A stretch of 32,372 nt of DNA from an uncultured bacterium. Its GTDB lineage: Bacteria > Bacteroidota > Bacteroidia > Chitinophagales > Chitinophagaceae. The position numbers and the translations under genes were made by a program. The notes under the pieces were generated by a model. It did not search any database. It was not told the DNA's origin and worked only from the letters and a program-made list of their open reading frames with translations. Below are positions 1-9,500 of the stretch, in pieces. The stretch is taken from the NCBI GenBank assembly GCA_903959965.1, contig CAJBZC010000114.1, positions 1 through 32,372 on the forward strand, in the 5' to 3' direction. Position 1 is the stretch's first letter. Each line of letters starts with the position of its first letter.

Positions 1-1
1 C

Positions 2-1609
2 ATCCTGGTACTCTTCATGACCAAGGCCCTGCTGTTCGACAAGGTATTCGCCTCCAATCTTTATGGCAGTTACACCTCCCTGGTTTATCTCACCCCGCTG
101 ATCGGTGGCTATATCTCTGACAGATATTGGGGTAACAAGCGATCGATCATCGCTGGCGGACTGGTAATGGCCATCGGGGAAATCCTGCTGTTCTTCTGCG
201 GTTCACTCTACGACTCCAACCAGTCTCTGTCCTCCTTGTTCTTCTTCTCCGGACTTGGTTTCATGATCGCGGGCAACGGATTCTTCAAGCCTAACATCTC
301 CTCACTGGTCGGGCAACTCTATCCCAAGAATGACAGGAGGATAGACCCCGCTTATACCATCTTTTACATGGGCATCAACGTAGGTGGTGCCCTGGGTCCT
401 TTTGTATGCGGACTGGTGGGCGATACCGGAAATCCGGCCGATTTCAAATGGGCATTTCTGGCCGCCGGTATCGGTATGCTCCTCAGCGTGGTCGTCCAAT
501 ATGTTTTTCAGCAGAAATACATCATCGATGCTGATGGAAAACCACTCGGTGAAACACCGGCGCACGCCCCCAGGTGGTGGACCCGCCCGATTTTCATGAC
601 CGTCGGACTGGCCCTGTTATCCGTGCTGATGATCGGACTCCTCTATGTGGATGCGAATGTCTTCAGCTTCCTTTCCTATCTGCTCATTGGAGCCCTGGCA
701 TTGATCGGATTTGTGGTTTTCTCCGATAAATCCCTTTCGTTGCTCGAAAAGAAAAGGATCGCCGTCATCTTCATCGTCTCCTTCTTCGTCGTTTTCTTCT
801 GGAGCGCCTTCGAACAGGCTGGTGCCTCGCTTACCTTCTTCGCCGACGAACAGACCGACCGAAGTCTGGGATTAAGCATCCCCACCTGGAGCATCCACCT
901 CCTATCCGCCGGATTGCTGTATTATGTCTATACCCTGTACAGGAAAGCCGCTGCCGGACTGGGTGCTGATGAAGGCGCACTCAGGACGACCGTTTTCGGG
1001 CTACTGGCGCTGCTGGCCGCCGGCACCGTTTATGGCAACGTTACCTTGCTGATGGATGGAAATTCCACCCTTTCAATGGATACCGTACCCGCCAGCCTCT
1101 TCCAGTCGCTGAACTCGATCTTCGTGGTGGCACTCGCCCCCATCTTTGCCTGGCTCTGGCTGAAACTAGGCCGTCACGAGCCCTCCTCCCCAACAAAAAT
1201 GGCCATCGGACTACTCCTGCTCTGCCTCGGCTACCTCTGGATCGCCTTCGGCGTGAACAGCGTCCAGCCAGGCATCAAGGTGAGCATGATCTGGCTGACC
1301 GGCATGTACATGATGCATACCATGGGTGAACTCTGCCTTTCGCCTATCGGCCTCTCACTGGTCAATAAACTGGCCCCGCTCAAGTTCGCCTCCCTGCTCA
1401 TGGCCGTCTGGTTCCTCGCCAACGCCTTTGCCAACAAACTGGCCGGCGTGCTGAGCGCCCTGTACCCGGAGGGTAAGACAACCCAATTCCTGGGATATGA
1501 AATGAATACGCTGTACGACTTCTTCATGCTCTTCGTCGTCATGTCCGGTGTGGCTGCGCTCATCCTGTTCCTGCTCACCCGCTGGCTGCAGACCCTCATG
1601 AAAGACTGA
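2..1609 (+). CDS. POT/PTR family proton-dependent oligopeptide MFS transporter, 5' truncated by window edge
   Basis: The frame is open to the window start (ILVLFMTKALLFDKVFASNLYGSY...). Motifs GGYISDRYWGNKRSI, GNGFFKPNISSLVGQLY and MYMMHTMGELCLSPIGLS are typical of the POT family; multiple TM segments. Confidence 0.9.
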   Translation: MLVLFMTKALLFDKVFASNLYGSYTSLVYLTPLIGGYISDRYWGNKRSIIAGGLVMAIGEILLFFCGSLYDSNQSLSSLFFFSGLGFMIAGNGFFKPNISSLVGQLYPKNDRRIDPAYTIFYMGINVGGALGPFVCGLVGDTGNPADFKWAFLAAGIGMLLSVVVQYVFQQKYIIDADGKPLGETPAHAPRWWTRPIFMTVGLALLSVLMIGLLYVDANVFSFLSYLLIGALALIGFVVFSDKSLSLLEKKRIAVIFIVSFFVVFFWSAFEQAGASLTFFADEQTDRSLGLSIPTWSIHLLSAGLLYYVYTLYRKAAAGLGADEGALRTTVFGLLALLAAGTVYGNVTLLMDGNSTLSMDTVPASLFQSLNSIFVVALAPIFAWLWLKLGRHEPSSPTKMAIGLLLLCLGYLWIAFGVNSVQPGIKVSMIWLTGMYMMHTMGELCLSPIGLSLVNKLAPLKFASLLMAVWFLANAFANKLAGVLSALYPEGKTTQFLGYEMNTLYDFFMLFVVMSGVAALILFLLTRWLQTLMKD

Positions 1610-1629
1610 TGCCAGGGTCGGAAATAATC

Positions 1630-1666
1630 AAAAGACACCCGGGGCTTAGCCTTGCGGTGTCTTTTT
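1630..1666 (+). terminator. Rho-independent terminator after the POT transporter gene
   Basis: AAAGACACC (1631-1639) pairs perfectly with GGTGTCTTT (1656-1664), followed by a T-run. The ORF-track TTG start at 1652 lies inside this hairpin. Confidence 0.8.
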
Positions 1667-1705
1667 TATTTTCACTATCTTCCGGCATCAACCAAAACGA
1701 CGGCC

Positions 1706-3757
1706 ATGTCTGAAAAGAAATTCCAGCCCTTTGTGGCTTCAGAAACACAGATGAAGGAATTCACGCTCAAAGCGGTGCTCGTCGGCTCCGCCTTCGGCAT
1801 CATCTTCGGAGCTTCCACCGTGTACCTCGCGCTGAAAGCGGGCCTCACAGTTTCGGCTTCTATACCCATCGCTGTCATGGCCATCGCCCTGAGCAAACTC
1901 TTCCTACGTACCACCATCCTCGAAAATAACATCATACAGACAACCGGGTCCGCTGGAGAAAGCATCGCCGCCGGCGTGGTCTTCACCCTGCCAGGCTTCC
2001 TTTTTCTGAGCGAACCCTCCAGTGCCCAGTATTTCAATTACATCACCATCCTCACCCTGGCCATCTTCGGCGGCATCCTGGGCACCCTGATGATGATCCC
2101 CCTGCGCAAACCGCTGATTGTCAAAGAGCACGGCACGCTGCCATATCCCGAAGGCACCGCCTGTGCCTCCGTACTCAAGGCAGGAGAAAAAGGCGGCGAT
2201 TTCGCGCGGACTGCCTTCTGGGGACTGGGCATCGCCATGGTCTATGCCTTCCTGCAAAAGATCCTGCACCTCATCGCCGAAACGCCTTCGTTTATGACGA
2301 AGCAGGCCAATAAGTTCTTCCCGTCTGCCAAGGTCAGCGGAGAAATCACCCCGGAATACCTAGGCGTTGGTTATATCATCGGACCTAAGATCGCTGGTAT
2401 TCTCGTCGCAGGTTCCGTGCTGACCTGGTTTGTATTCAACCCGCTCCTGGCATCCCTCGTGCCGGCAGACACCATCGCCCTCCAACTCATCAAACTCGGA
2501 TACCTGAGCGATCTGGCCACCGCCGGAGGCCCTGGCGGTTGGGATCCCGCCACCCATACCTTCAACGACTACGCCGTGGCCATTTATCGTGCCTATGTCC
2601 GACAGATCGGCGCCGGAGCCGTGGCCGCAGGTGGCTTCATCACGCTGTTCAAGACCATCCCTACCATCATCTCCTCCTTCAAGGGAAGCGTGGGTTCCCT
2701 GAAGAACAGCGGAGGAGAAAACAACCAAAACCTCGACAGAACCGAACGAGACCTGTCCATCAAGATCGTTGGCTTCGGTTCCCTCGGACTGATCCTGCTC
2801 ATGACCATCCTGCCGCAGGTACCCGGCGACAGCTTCGTCAGCAAACTCCTGCTGGGCGTACTCGTCGTCATCTTCGGTGCCTTCTTCGTGACCGTCTCTT
2901 CCCGGATCGTGGGTCTGATCGGATCCTCTAACAACCCGATCTCGGGTATGACCATCGCCACGCTCATGGGAACCTGCCTGGTGTTCATCTCTGTCGGTTG
3001 GACCGGCAAGTTCTACGAGCCCATGGCATTGGTAGTCGGCGGCATGATCTGCATCGCTGCGGCCAATGCCGGCGCTACTTCACAGGACCTGAAAACCGGC
3101 TACATCGTAGGCGCAACGCCTCGTTACCAGCAGATGGCCCTGTTCATCGGTGCCATCGTATCCTCCCTCGCCATCGGCCTGACTGTGAAGATCCTCGACA
3201 CACCCTCCGCTGAGATGGTCGCTCAGGGCATCGATCACGCCATCGGAACGGATAAATATTCGGCCCCGCAGGCCACCTTGATGGCTACCCTGATTAAAGG
3301 CATTCTGTCCTTCAACCTCGACTGGCAATTCGTGATCGTCGGCGTGGCCATCGCCGTAGTAATGGAACTCTGCGGCATAAAGGCCCTCAGCTTCGCCATC
3401 GGCATCTATCTGCCATTGTCCACTACCCTGCCGATATTTATCGGGGGTGCCATCCGCGGACTGGCAGATAAGCAACTCACCAAACGCAAGAACGAAACCC
3501 ATGAAGAAGAGGAAGAAGACCTGCGCAAAGGCAACCTTTTCGCTACCGGACTGGTTGCCGGCGGAGCTCTGGCCGGCGTGGCCGTTGCCTTCCTCTTCGC
3601 CAATGACAGCATCAGCAAGTCACTGGGTGGTATCAACCTCGAACACACGCTCTCGGAAAACCTTGGTACCAATGGCTACTACCTGCTGGGTACGGCACTT
3701 TTCGCCGCCATGGCCTTCCTGCTGTACCGAATAGCTGTAAGCCGCGAAAAATCATAA
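1706..3757 (+). CDS. OPT family oligopeptide transporter
   Basis: MSEKKFQPFVASETQMKEFTLKAVLVGSAFGIIFGASTVYLALKAGLTVSASIPIAVMAI..., NNIIQTTGSAGESIAAGVVFTLP and AANAGATSQDLKTGYIVGATPRYQQ are OPT hallmarks. Start moved to ATG 1706. Confidence 0.92.
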   Translation: MSEKKFQPFVASETQMKEFTLKAVLVGSAFGIIFGASTVYLALKAGLTVSASIPIAVMAIALSKLFLRTTILENNIIQTTGSAGESIAAGVVFTLPGFLFLSEPSSAQYFNYITILTLAIFGGILGTLMMIPLRKPLIVKEHGTLPYPEGTACASVLKAGEKGGDFARTAFWGLGIAMVYAFLQKILHLIAETPSFMTKQANKFFPSAKVSGEITPEYLGVGYIIGPKIAGILVAGSVLTWFVFNPLLASLVPADTIALQLIKLGYLSDLATAGGPGGWDPATHTFNDYAVAIYRAYVRQIGAGAVAAGGFITLFKTIPTIISSFKGSVGSLKNSGGENNQNLDRTERDLSIKIVGFGSLGLILLMTILPQVPGDSFVSKLLLGVLVVIFGAFFVTVSSRIVGLIGSSNNPISGMTIATLMGTCLVFISVGWTGKFYEPMALVVGGMICIAAANAGATSQDLKTGYIVGATPRYQQMALFIGAIVSSLAIGLTVKILDTPSAEMVAQGIDHAIGTDKYSAPQATLMATLIKGILSFNLDWQFVIVGVAIAVVMELCGIKALSFAIGIYLPLSTTLPIFIGGAIRGLADKQLTKRKNETHEEEEEDLRKGNLFATGLVAGGALAGVAVAFLFANDSISKSLGGINLEHTLSENLGTNGYYLLGTALFAAMAFLLYRIAVSREKS

Positions 3758-3761
3758 GAAA

Positions 3762-4808
3762 ATGAACTGGAAAGCATTTAAATACGCCACCCCGATCCTG
3801 ATCTATGCCCTGGCGGTGAACGCATTCTTCGCAAAGGATATCGGTATCTTCCTGCCGCTTATCGTTGTATGGATCGGCATACCGGTGCTCGAACTCCTAT
3901 TCAAACCGGATCCCACCAACATGGATGCAGCGGAAGAGGAAATCGCAAAGGCAGACAGCACCTACGATTATCTGCTGTACATGATCGTACCGATGCAGTA
4001 CGTGGCCTTGTATTTATTTTTAAACTCCTTTGCACAGGAAGGCATCGAAGGATGGATGATCGCCGGAAGGATCTTCGTCATGGGACTGCTCTGCGGCACC
4101 TTCGGCATCAATGTGGGACACGAACTCGGTCATCGAACCATTCGCTTCGAGCAACAACTCGCCAAGGCCCTGCTGCTCACTTCCCTCTACATGCACTTTT
4201 ACATCGAGCACAATCGCGGTCATCATAAACGGGTCAGCACCCCGGAAGACCCGAGCAGCGCCAGACCCGGTGAATCAGTATATGCATTCTACTTGCGATC
4301 CATCATCGGTTCTTACCGCTCGGCCTGGGAGATATCAAACCTGGAGCGAAACAAAAAAAACATCCCATGGTGGCATCCGAACAACGAAATGCTGATGTTC
4401 CAGCTGATTCAGATCGGATTAGTCGCCGGCATCGCTATGGCTTTTGGCATGCTGACCGCCCTTTGGTTCATTTGTGCCGCAGTCATCGGATTTCTGTTAC
4501 TGGAAACAGTCAACTACATCGAACACTACGGACTGCAACGCAAAAAGACCGGAGCGGACAGCTATGAACGCCCAAGACCCGCACATAGCTGGAACAGCGA
4601 TCATGTCGTCGGCAGGCTCGTACTGTTCGAACTCTCCAGACACAGCGATCATCATTACATGGCCTCCAGAAAGTATCAGATACTCAAACACCACGAAGAT
4701 GCACCCCAGATGCCGACAGGTTATCCGGGCATGATGATCCTGTCCCTTATCCCCCCGCTTTGGTTCAGGGTGATGGACCAGAGGGCTCTGTATCCTCAGA
4801 CAAGCTGA
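3762..4808 (+). CDS. alkB: AlkB-like alkane 1-monooxygenase / membrane fatty acid desaturase-hydroxylase family
   Basis: Histidine boxes HELGHR, EHNRGHHKRVSTPEDPSSAR and LSRHSDHH plus NYIEHYGL match the membrane di-iron AlkB family; N-terminal TM segments. Confidence 0.85.
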   Translation: MNWKAFKYATPILIYALAVNAFFAKDIGIFLPLIVVWIGIPVLELLFKPDPTNMDAAEEEIAKADSTYDYLLYMIVPMQYVALYLFLNSFAQEGIEGWMIAGRIFVMGLLCGTFGINVGHELGHRTIRFEQQLAKALLLTSLYMHFYIEHNRGHHKRVSTPEDPSSARPGESVYAFYLRSIIGSYRSAWEISNLERNKKNIPWWHPNNEMLMFQLIQIGLVAGIAMAFGMLTALWFICAAVIGFLLLETVNYIEHYGLQRKKTGADSYERPRPAHSWNSDHVVGRLVLFELSRHSDHHYMASRKYQILKHHEDAPQMPTGYPGMMILSLIPPLWFRVMDQRALYPQTS

Positions 4809-4827
4809 ACAACCGAATCTATCAGCT

Positions 4828-6099
4828 TCAATCGATCCTGTCCGATCCGAAATAACGATGAAGCACGGCTGGAAGCATGATCCCTTCCGTTGTCTGATTG
4901 TTCTCCAGCAGGCCGGCCATGATGCGCGGCAACGCGAGCGAACTGCCATTCAGGGTGTGCAACAGATGGATCTTCCCATCCGCATCCTTGAAACGGGCCT
5001 TCATTCGGTTGGCCTGGAATGATTCGAAATTCGACACGGAACTGACCTCCAGCCAACGCTGCTGAGCGGCACTGTAGATCTCGAAATCATAGGTCATCGC
5101 CGAGGCAAAACCCATGTCGCCTCCACAAAGTCGAAGGATGCGATATGGAAGTCCCAGGGAGGCTACCAGGCCTTCCACATGCGATACCATCCGCTCAAGG
5201 ACTTCATAACTTGTGTCGGGATGCACCAGTTCCACGATCTCCACTTTATCAAACTGATGTACCCGGTTCAGCCCGCGGACATCCTTCCCGAAACTGCCGG
5301 CCTCCCGCCTGAAACAGGGAGAATGAGCCGTCATACGAACCGGAAGATCCGATGCCTTCAGGATCACATCCCGGTAGATGTTGGTCACTGGCACCTCCGC
5401 CGTCGGAATCAGATAGAGGTTGTCCTCGGTCATGTGGTACATCTGGCCCTCCTTGTCTGGCAACTGGCCGGTTCCGTATGCGGATGCCTCATTCACCAGG
5501 TACGGCGGGATAAACTCCGTATAACCCGCCTCGGTATTGTAATCCAGGAAATACTGGATCAAGGCACGCTGAAGCCTGGCGCCTTTACCCTTGTACAGCG
5601 GAAACCCACTGCCGGTCAGTTTGGCCCCCGTTTCGAAATCGACAAGGTCATAATCTTTGATCAGGTCCCAATGTGGCTCGGCCGCGGAGTGCAACTCGGG
5701 CACACTCCCTTCAGAACGCACAACGATATTATCTTCCGGCGTACGGCCGACCGGAACATCCTTGTAAGGCAGATTGGGGATCCGCTGCAACATCTCCCTC
5801 ACTGTAGTCTCCAAAGCCAGCAGCGTTTTTTCGTTCTCTTCAATGCGATCCTTCAGGGCTGTGACCTCGGCCTTCAAGGCTTCAGCCTCTGTGCGCTTGC
5901 CGGAAGCCATGAGTCCGCCAATCTCCTTGGAAGCCTGGTTTCGCCTTGCCAGCAATTCATCGGTTGCCTGTTGCACCCGCTTCCGCTCATCATCCCTTGC
6001 CAGCACCTCTTCCACAAGGGATGGTTCAGAAAAATACTTGACAGCCAGGCGTTCCTTCACCAATGCCGTATATTGACGAATATGATTGACCTGCAACAT
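4828..6099 (-). CDS. serS: Serine--tRNA ligase
   Basis: MLQVNHIRQYTALVKERL... N-terminal coiled-coil; class II motifs TAEVPVTNIYRD, HSPCFRREAGSFGKDVRGLNRVHQFDKVE and TLNGSSLALPRIMAGLLENNQ. Start set at 6099. Confidence 0.95.
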   Translation of the reverse strand: MLQVNHIRQYTALVKERLAVKYFSEPSLVEEVLARDDERKRVQQATDELLARRNQASKEIGGLMASGKRTEAEALKAEVTALKDRIEENEKTLLALETTVREMLQRIPNLPYKDVPVGRTPEDNIVVRSEGSVPELHSAAEPHWDLIKDYDLVDFETGAKLTGSGFPLYKGKGARLQRALIQYFLDYNTEAGYTEFIPPYLVNEASAYGTGQLPDKEGQMYHMTEDNLYLIPTAEVPVTNIYRDVILKASDLPVRMTAHSPCFRREAGSFGKDVRGLNRVHQFDKVEIVELVHPDTSYEVLERMVSHVEGLVASLGLPYRILRLCGGDMGFASAMTYDFEIYSAAQQRWLEVSSVSNFESFQANRMKARFKDADGKIHLLHTLNGSSLALPRIMAGLLENNQTTEGIMLPAVLHRYFGSDRID

Positions 6100-6116
6100 A
6101 ATTGCTGAATTTGGCG

Positions 6117-6124
6117 CAAAGATA
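6117..6124 (-). promoter_or_regulatory. Putative Bacteroidota -7 promoter element (TATCTTTG) for serS
   Basis: CAAAGATA on + is TATCTTTG on -, matching TAnnTTTG, just upstream of the serS start. No convincing -33 TTG at ideal spacing. Confidence 0.4.
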
Positions 6125-6171
6125 ACCAACCGCCCGAAAGGTCCTGCGTCCTTCGATTGCCCCGAGTTGTC

Positions 6172-6179
6172 TAATTTTG
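6172..6179 (+). promoter_or_regulatory. Putative Bacteroidota -7 promoter element (TAATTTTG)
   Basis: TAATTTTG matches TAnnTTTG immediately upstream of the ATG at 6185. Confidence 0.4.
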
Positions 6180-6184
6180 CACAC

Positions 6185-6535
6185 ATGAACATGGAAGACG
6201 ACCTCCAGATCAGATGGTGGAAACTGGAAGAGAAAATGATGCAGCGATTCGGGAAGAAACCCGACCTTGAATCTGTATTGTTCCTGATAGGCTTGCAGGA
6301 ACTCGGCGCCGCTCAGGATAAATATTCGAAGGAGCAAAAACAGGATCTGATGCATGTAGCCGTCTGCACCGTCCTTTCTTCGAGCGGATATTACGAACTG
6401 GAAGGAGTGGATAAGGATGGCTGGCCACATTTCAGGCAACTGAAGGAAATCGTGCCCATGCCGCTGAAACAACAGGAGGATTTCATAAAAGACCATGTAC
6501 TGTTGTATTTTCAGCAGGAACAATTCCTCGATTGA
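6185..6535 (+). CDS. Conserved hypothetical protein (~116 aa)
   Basis: MNMEDDLQIRWWKLEEKMMQRFGKKPDLESVLFLIGLQELG...; good coding composition, divergent from serS, 4-nt ORF-track overlap with the PPIase gene. Confidence 0.75.
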   Translation: MNMEDDLQIRWWKLEEKMMQRFGKKPDLESVLFLIGLQELGAAQDKYSKEQKQDLMHVAVCTVLSSSGYYELEGVDKDGWPHFRQLKEIVPMPLKQQEDFIKDHVLLYFQQEQFLD

Positions 6536-6543
6536 CCGTAAAG

Positions 6544-7272
6544 ATGATCACGGGATACACACACATACTTAAGACCGGACTTCTTACCTGCCTGCTGGTC
6601 ACCGCCTCGGTACTACAGGCTCAGATGCCGACCCTTCGCGTCAGGGAAAGAGACAGAAAGAGGGATGTAGAAATGGTCACATCCCTCGGCTCCATTTTAC
6701 TTCGCCTCTCAGATGAGACACCGAACCATCGCGACAATTTCATCCGGCTCGTCAGATCTCGCTTTTACGAAGGCATCGCCTTTCACCGCGTCATCAAAGG
6801 ATTCATGATTCAGACCGGAGATCCGAAAAGCCGCGACAGCAGCCTTCGAAAACCACGCAGGGTAAGGGATTCCGCCTACACTATACCGGCAGAGATTCGG
6901 GAAACGATGTATCATCGAAGAGGTGTGCTGGCCGCGGCCCGCATGGGCGACCAGGTAAATCCCGCCAAAGCCAGCAGCGGAACACAGTTTTATATCGTGC
7001 AGGGAAGAAAATTCACGGACATCAGCCTCGACTCCGTGGAGACCTTCCGCCTCAATGGCCGAAAGATACCAGGCCCCCATCGCGAAATTTACAAATCAGA
7101 AGGCGGAGCACCCCACCTCGACCAGTCGTACACCATCTTTGGAGAAGTGATCTGGGGAATGGACATTGTCGACCACATTGCCGACGTGAATACCACCGGA
7201 CGTTCCGGCAACGATAAACCACTCAAGCCCGTCAGCATCCTGAAAATGCGACTTGTCAGACGGAACTCATGA
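6544..7272 (+). CDS. Cyclophilin-type peptidyl-prolyl cis-trans isomerase, exported
   Basis: N-terminal signal-like segment; VTSLGSILLRLSDETPNHRDNFIRLVRSRFYEGIAFHRVIKGFMIQTGDP, SSGTQFYIVQG and YTIFGEVIWGMDIVDHIA. Confidence 0.9.
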   Translation: MITGYTHILKTGLLTCLLVTASVLQAQMPTLRVRERDRKRDVEMVTSLGSILLRLSDETPNHRDNFIRLVRSRFYEGIAFHRVIKGFMIQTGDPKSRDSSLRKPRRVRDSAYTIPAEIRETMYHRRGVLAAARMGDQVNPAKASSGTQFYIVQGRKFTDISLDSVETFRLNGRKIPGPHREIYKSEGGAPHLDQSYTIFGEVIWGMDIVDHIADVNTTGRSGNDKPLKPVSILKMRLVRRNS

Positions 7273-7346
7273 AATGAAGTCCATAATAATAAACCGTTCT
7301 ACAAAGGTTCCGACGGAATTCTGTAAACTTGCATAAACTGAAGAAG

Positions 7347-7727
7347 ATGAGCATCCCTGCCAACCTGCGCTATTCCAAGGAACACGAATGGGTATCCGTA
7401 GATGGAGACATCGCCACCATCGGGATCACCTATCACGCTCAAGACCAACTCGGAGACATCGTGTATGTGGACATCGATACGATTGGAAAAACACTGACCG
7501 CAGAAGCGGTATTCGGAACCGTTGAAGCGGTCAAAACCGTAAGTGACCTGTTCCTGCCTGTGGGTGGTACCATCCTCGAAAAAAATCCCGAACTCGATGG
7601 CAATCCCGAATTTGTCAACAACGACCCCTACGGTGATGGCTGGATGATCAAAGTGAAAATCGATAACCCTGCCGACCTGGATAAGCTCATGGATCATGAA
7701 GCCTATCAGGCCCTGACGGGTGCATGA
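7347..7727 (+). CDS. gcvH: Glycine cleavage system H protein
   Basis: MSIPANLRYSKEHEWVSVDGDIATIGITYHAQDQLGDIVYVDI...; lipoylation-site context FGTVEAVKTVSDLFLPVGG; ELDGNPEFVNNDPYGDGWMIKVK. Confidence 0.95.
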   Translation: MSIPANLRYSKEHEWVSVDGDIATIGITYHAQDQLGDIVYVDIDTIGKTLTAEAVFGTVEAVKTVSDLFLPVGGTILEKNPELDGNPEFVNNDPYGDGWMIKVKIDNPADLDKLMDHEAYQALTGA

Positions 7728-7739
7728 TATGCAGCTCCG

Positions 7740-8099
7740 ATGAAATTCAATAGCAAATGGCCGGCCATTTTATGGACCGGCCTCATTTTTATACTCCTGG
7801 TGATCCCATCCGAAGGAATCCCCCATGCTGGTATGCTCGGCCTGCCGCACATGGACAAGCTGGCACATGTAGTCCTGTTTGGTGTCTTTGTATGGCTTTG
7901 GTCGAGCAGCGGACCTTCTGGTCAACCCGGGAAAGGCTTCCGTTTTTTTATCATATCCTCTGGCTATGGCATCCTCATGGAATTCGTACAGGCAGGCTTT
8001 ACAAACCGTGCCTTTGAAGGACTGGATATATTGGCCGACCTCTCCGGAGCAGCCCTGGCCTGGTTGCTCATTAGCCTGAGAAATAAGCACAAAAAATAA
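7740..8099 (+). CDS. VanZ-like family membrane protein
   Basis: 119 aa; MDKLAHVVLFGVFVWLW, EFVQAGFTNRAFEGLDILADLSGAALAWLL, typical of VanZ-like proteins. Confidence 0.82.
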   Translation: MKFNSKWPAILWTGLIFILLVIPSEGIPHAGMLGLPHMDKLAHVVLFGVFVWLWSSSGPSGQPGKGFRFFIISSGYGILMEFVQAGFTNRAFEGLDILADLSGAALAWLLISLRNKHKK

Positions 8100-8119
8100 G
8101 CCCCTATGGAAATAGGGGC
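8100..8119. other. Perfect 8-bp hairpin with GGAA (GNRA-type) tetraloop abutting the VanZ stop codon
   Basis: GCCCCTAT-GGAA-ATAGGGGC; not followed by a T-tract on +. Confidence 0.7.
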
Positions 8120-8357
8120 CGTAACCAAAACTAACTGCTTATGAGAAATTTGACTGCTTACCTGATTTAGACGCTTTGAAAACGCCATTGGTTTGCCTGT
8201 CAGCTGTTAATGAAAGGTCAAGATTGTACGTTGACGTTTCAAAACAATGCTCAAAAACAAATATTGGATGACAAACTGTTCACAAACTTTCTTAACGAAA
8301 TGTTAAAGGGATTGAGGGAACAGTTTCGCTTTGTTTAAACGTGGACTCAACACGGAC

Positions 8358-9422
8358 TCACTGCTGCTGGGCCATTTTCTCAGCATTTTCTGCAAATTGA
8401 AGCGCATCAATCAGTTCCTGGATTTCGCCGTTCATAACCTCTCCCAGATTATACAGCGTCATACCGATACGATGGTCCGTCACCCTTCCCTGCGGAAAAT
8501 TATAGGTACGGATCTTGGCAGACCGGTCACCCGTGCTGACGAGACTCTTTCTTCTTCTGGAGATTTCCTCTTCCTGCTTCCGGACCTGTTCTTCATATAG
8601 GCGCGTGCGAAGCATCTGCATCGCCTTTTCACGATTGCCCAGCTGTGTACGCTCTGTCTGGCAGATAACTACCGTACCCGTGGGGATATGCGTCAACATC
8701 ACCTTAGTTTCCACCTTGTTCACGTTCTGGCCACCGGCGCCGCCACTTCGGGCAGTTTCCATCTTCACATCACTTTCCCGGATCTCGACGTCCACTTCCT
8801 CGGCTTCGGGCATGACGGCAACCGTTGCCGCACTCGTATGCACACGTCCACTGGCCTCCGTATCAGGTACGCGCTGCACACGATGCACGCCGCTTTCGAA
8901 TTTCAGGATGCCATACACATCATCCCCCACAACCTCAAGTTGTACTTCCTTGAAGCCGCCGACGGATCCCTCGTTCTCCGTAAGAATACTGGTTCGCCAA
9001 CCCTTTCTTTCACAATACCTCAGATACATTCGGAGCAGGTCTCCGGCGAAAAGCGAGGCTTCATCGCCTCCCGTTCCTGCCCGGATCTCGATGATCGCAT
9101 TCTTGTCGTCTTGTGGGTCTTTCGGGATCAACAGATTTCGGATATACTGCTCCATCGTGCCTCGCTGTTCGTCAAGTCCGGCCGCTTCAAGTTTGGCCAG
9201 CTCGCGCAACTCATCATCATCACCATGAAGCGCCTCGCGATTGAATTCAATATCACCAAGCAGCCGCTGGTAGGATTCATAGGCCTGCACAATACGCTCG
9301 AGACTACGATATTCCTTGCTGACCTGGGCGAACTGGCGATTATTGCCTACGATCTCCGGGTTGGTCAGTGCAATACCGAGTTCATCGAACCTGGCTTTGA
9401 TTGCGGCTAGTTTGTCAAGCAT
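8358..9422 (-). CDS. prfA: Peptide chain release factor 1
   Basis: [25 protein letters not shown] (GGQ motif) and [26 protein letters not shown]. Confidence 0.95.
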   Translation of the reverse strand: MLDKLAAIKARFDELGIALTNPEIVGNNRQFAQVSKEYRSLERIVQAYESYQRLLGDIEFNREALHGDDDELRELAKLEAAGLDEQRGTMEQYIRNLLIPKDPQDDKNAIIEIRAGTGGDEASLFAGDLLRMYLRYCERKGWRTSILTENEGSVGGFKEVQLEVVGDDVYGILKFESGVHRVQRVPDTEASGRVHTSAATVAVMPEAEEVDVEIRESDVKMETARSGGAGGQNVNKVETKVMLTHIPTGTVVICQTERTQLGNREKAMQMLRTRLYEEQVRKQEEEISRRRKSLVSTGDRSAKIRTYNFPQGRVTDHRIGMTLYNLGEVMNGEIQELIDALQFAENAEKMAQQQ

Positions 9423-9479
9423 GCGTGAATAGAGTGAGATCGTCCACCTTTGTTACAGGAAGACGTAATTTCAGGGGGA

Positions 9480-9487
9480 CAAAGTTA
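9480..9487 (-). promoter_or_regulatory. Putative Bacteroidota -7 promoter element (TAACTTTG) for prfA
   Basis: CAAAGTTA on + is TAACTTTG on -, about 58 nt upstream of the prfA start. Confidence 0.4.
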
Positions 9488-9500
9488 ACCAAATCATCGT

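Noticed and set aside
5179-6108. 309-aa plus-strand ORF antisense to serS
   Set aside because: serS is unambiguous; this ORF carries no motif and spans the serS start.
8126-8133. CAAAACTA, a possible reverse-strand TAGTTTTG promoter in the VanZ-prfA gap
   Set aside because: It would fire into the VanZ gene antisense and has no -33 partner at proper spacing; the A/C-rich stretch fits better as a leader.
8688-9410. 240-aa plus-strand ORF antisense to prfA
   Set aside because: prfA has the GGQ motif and full-length similarity; this is shadow coding.
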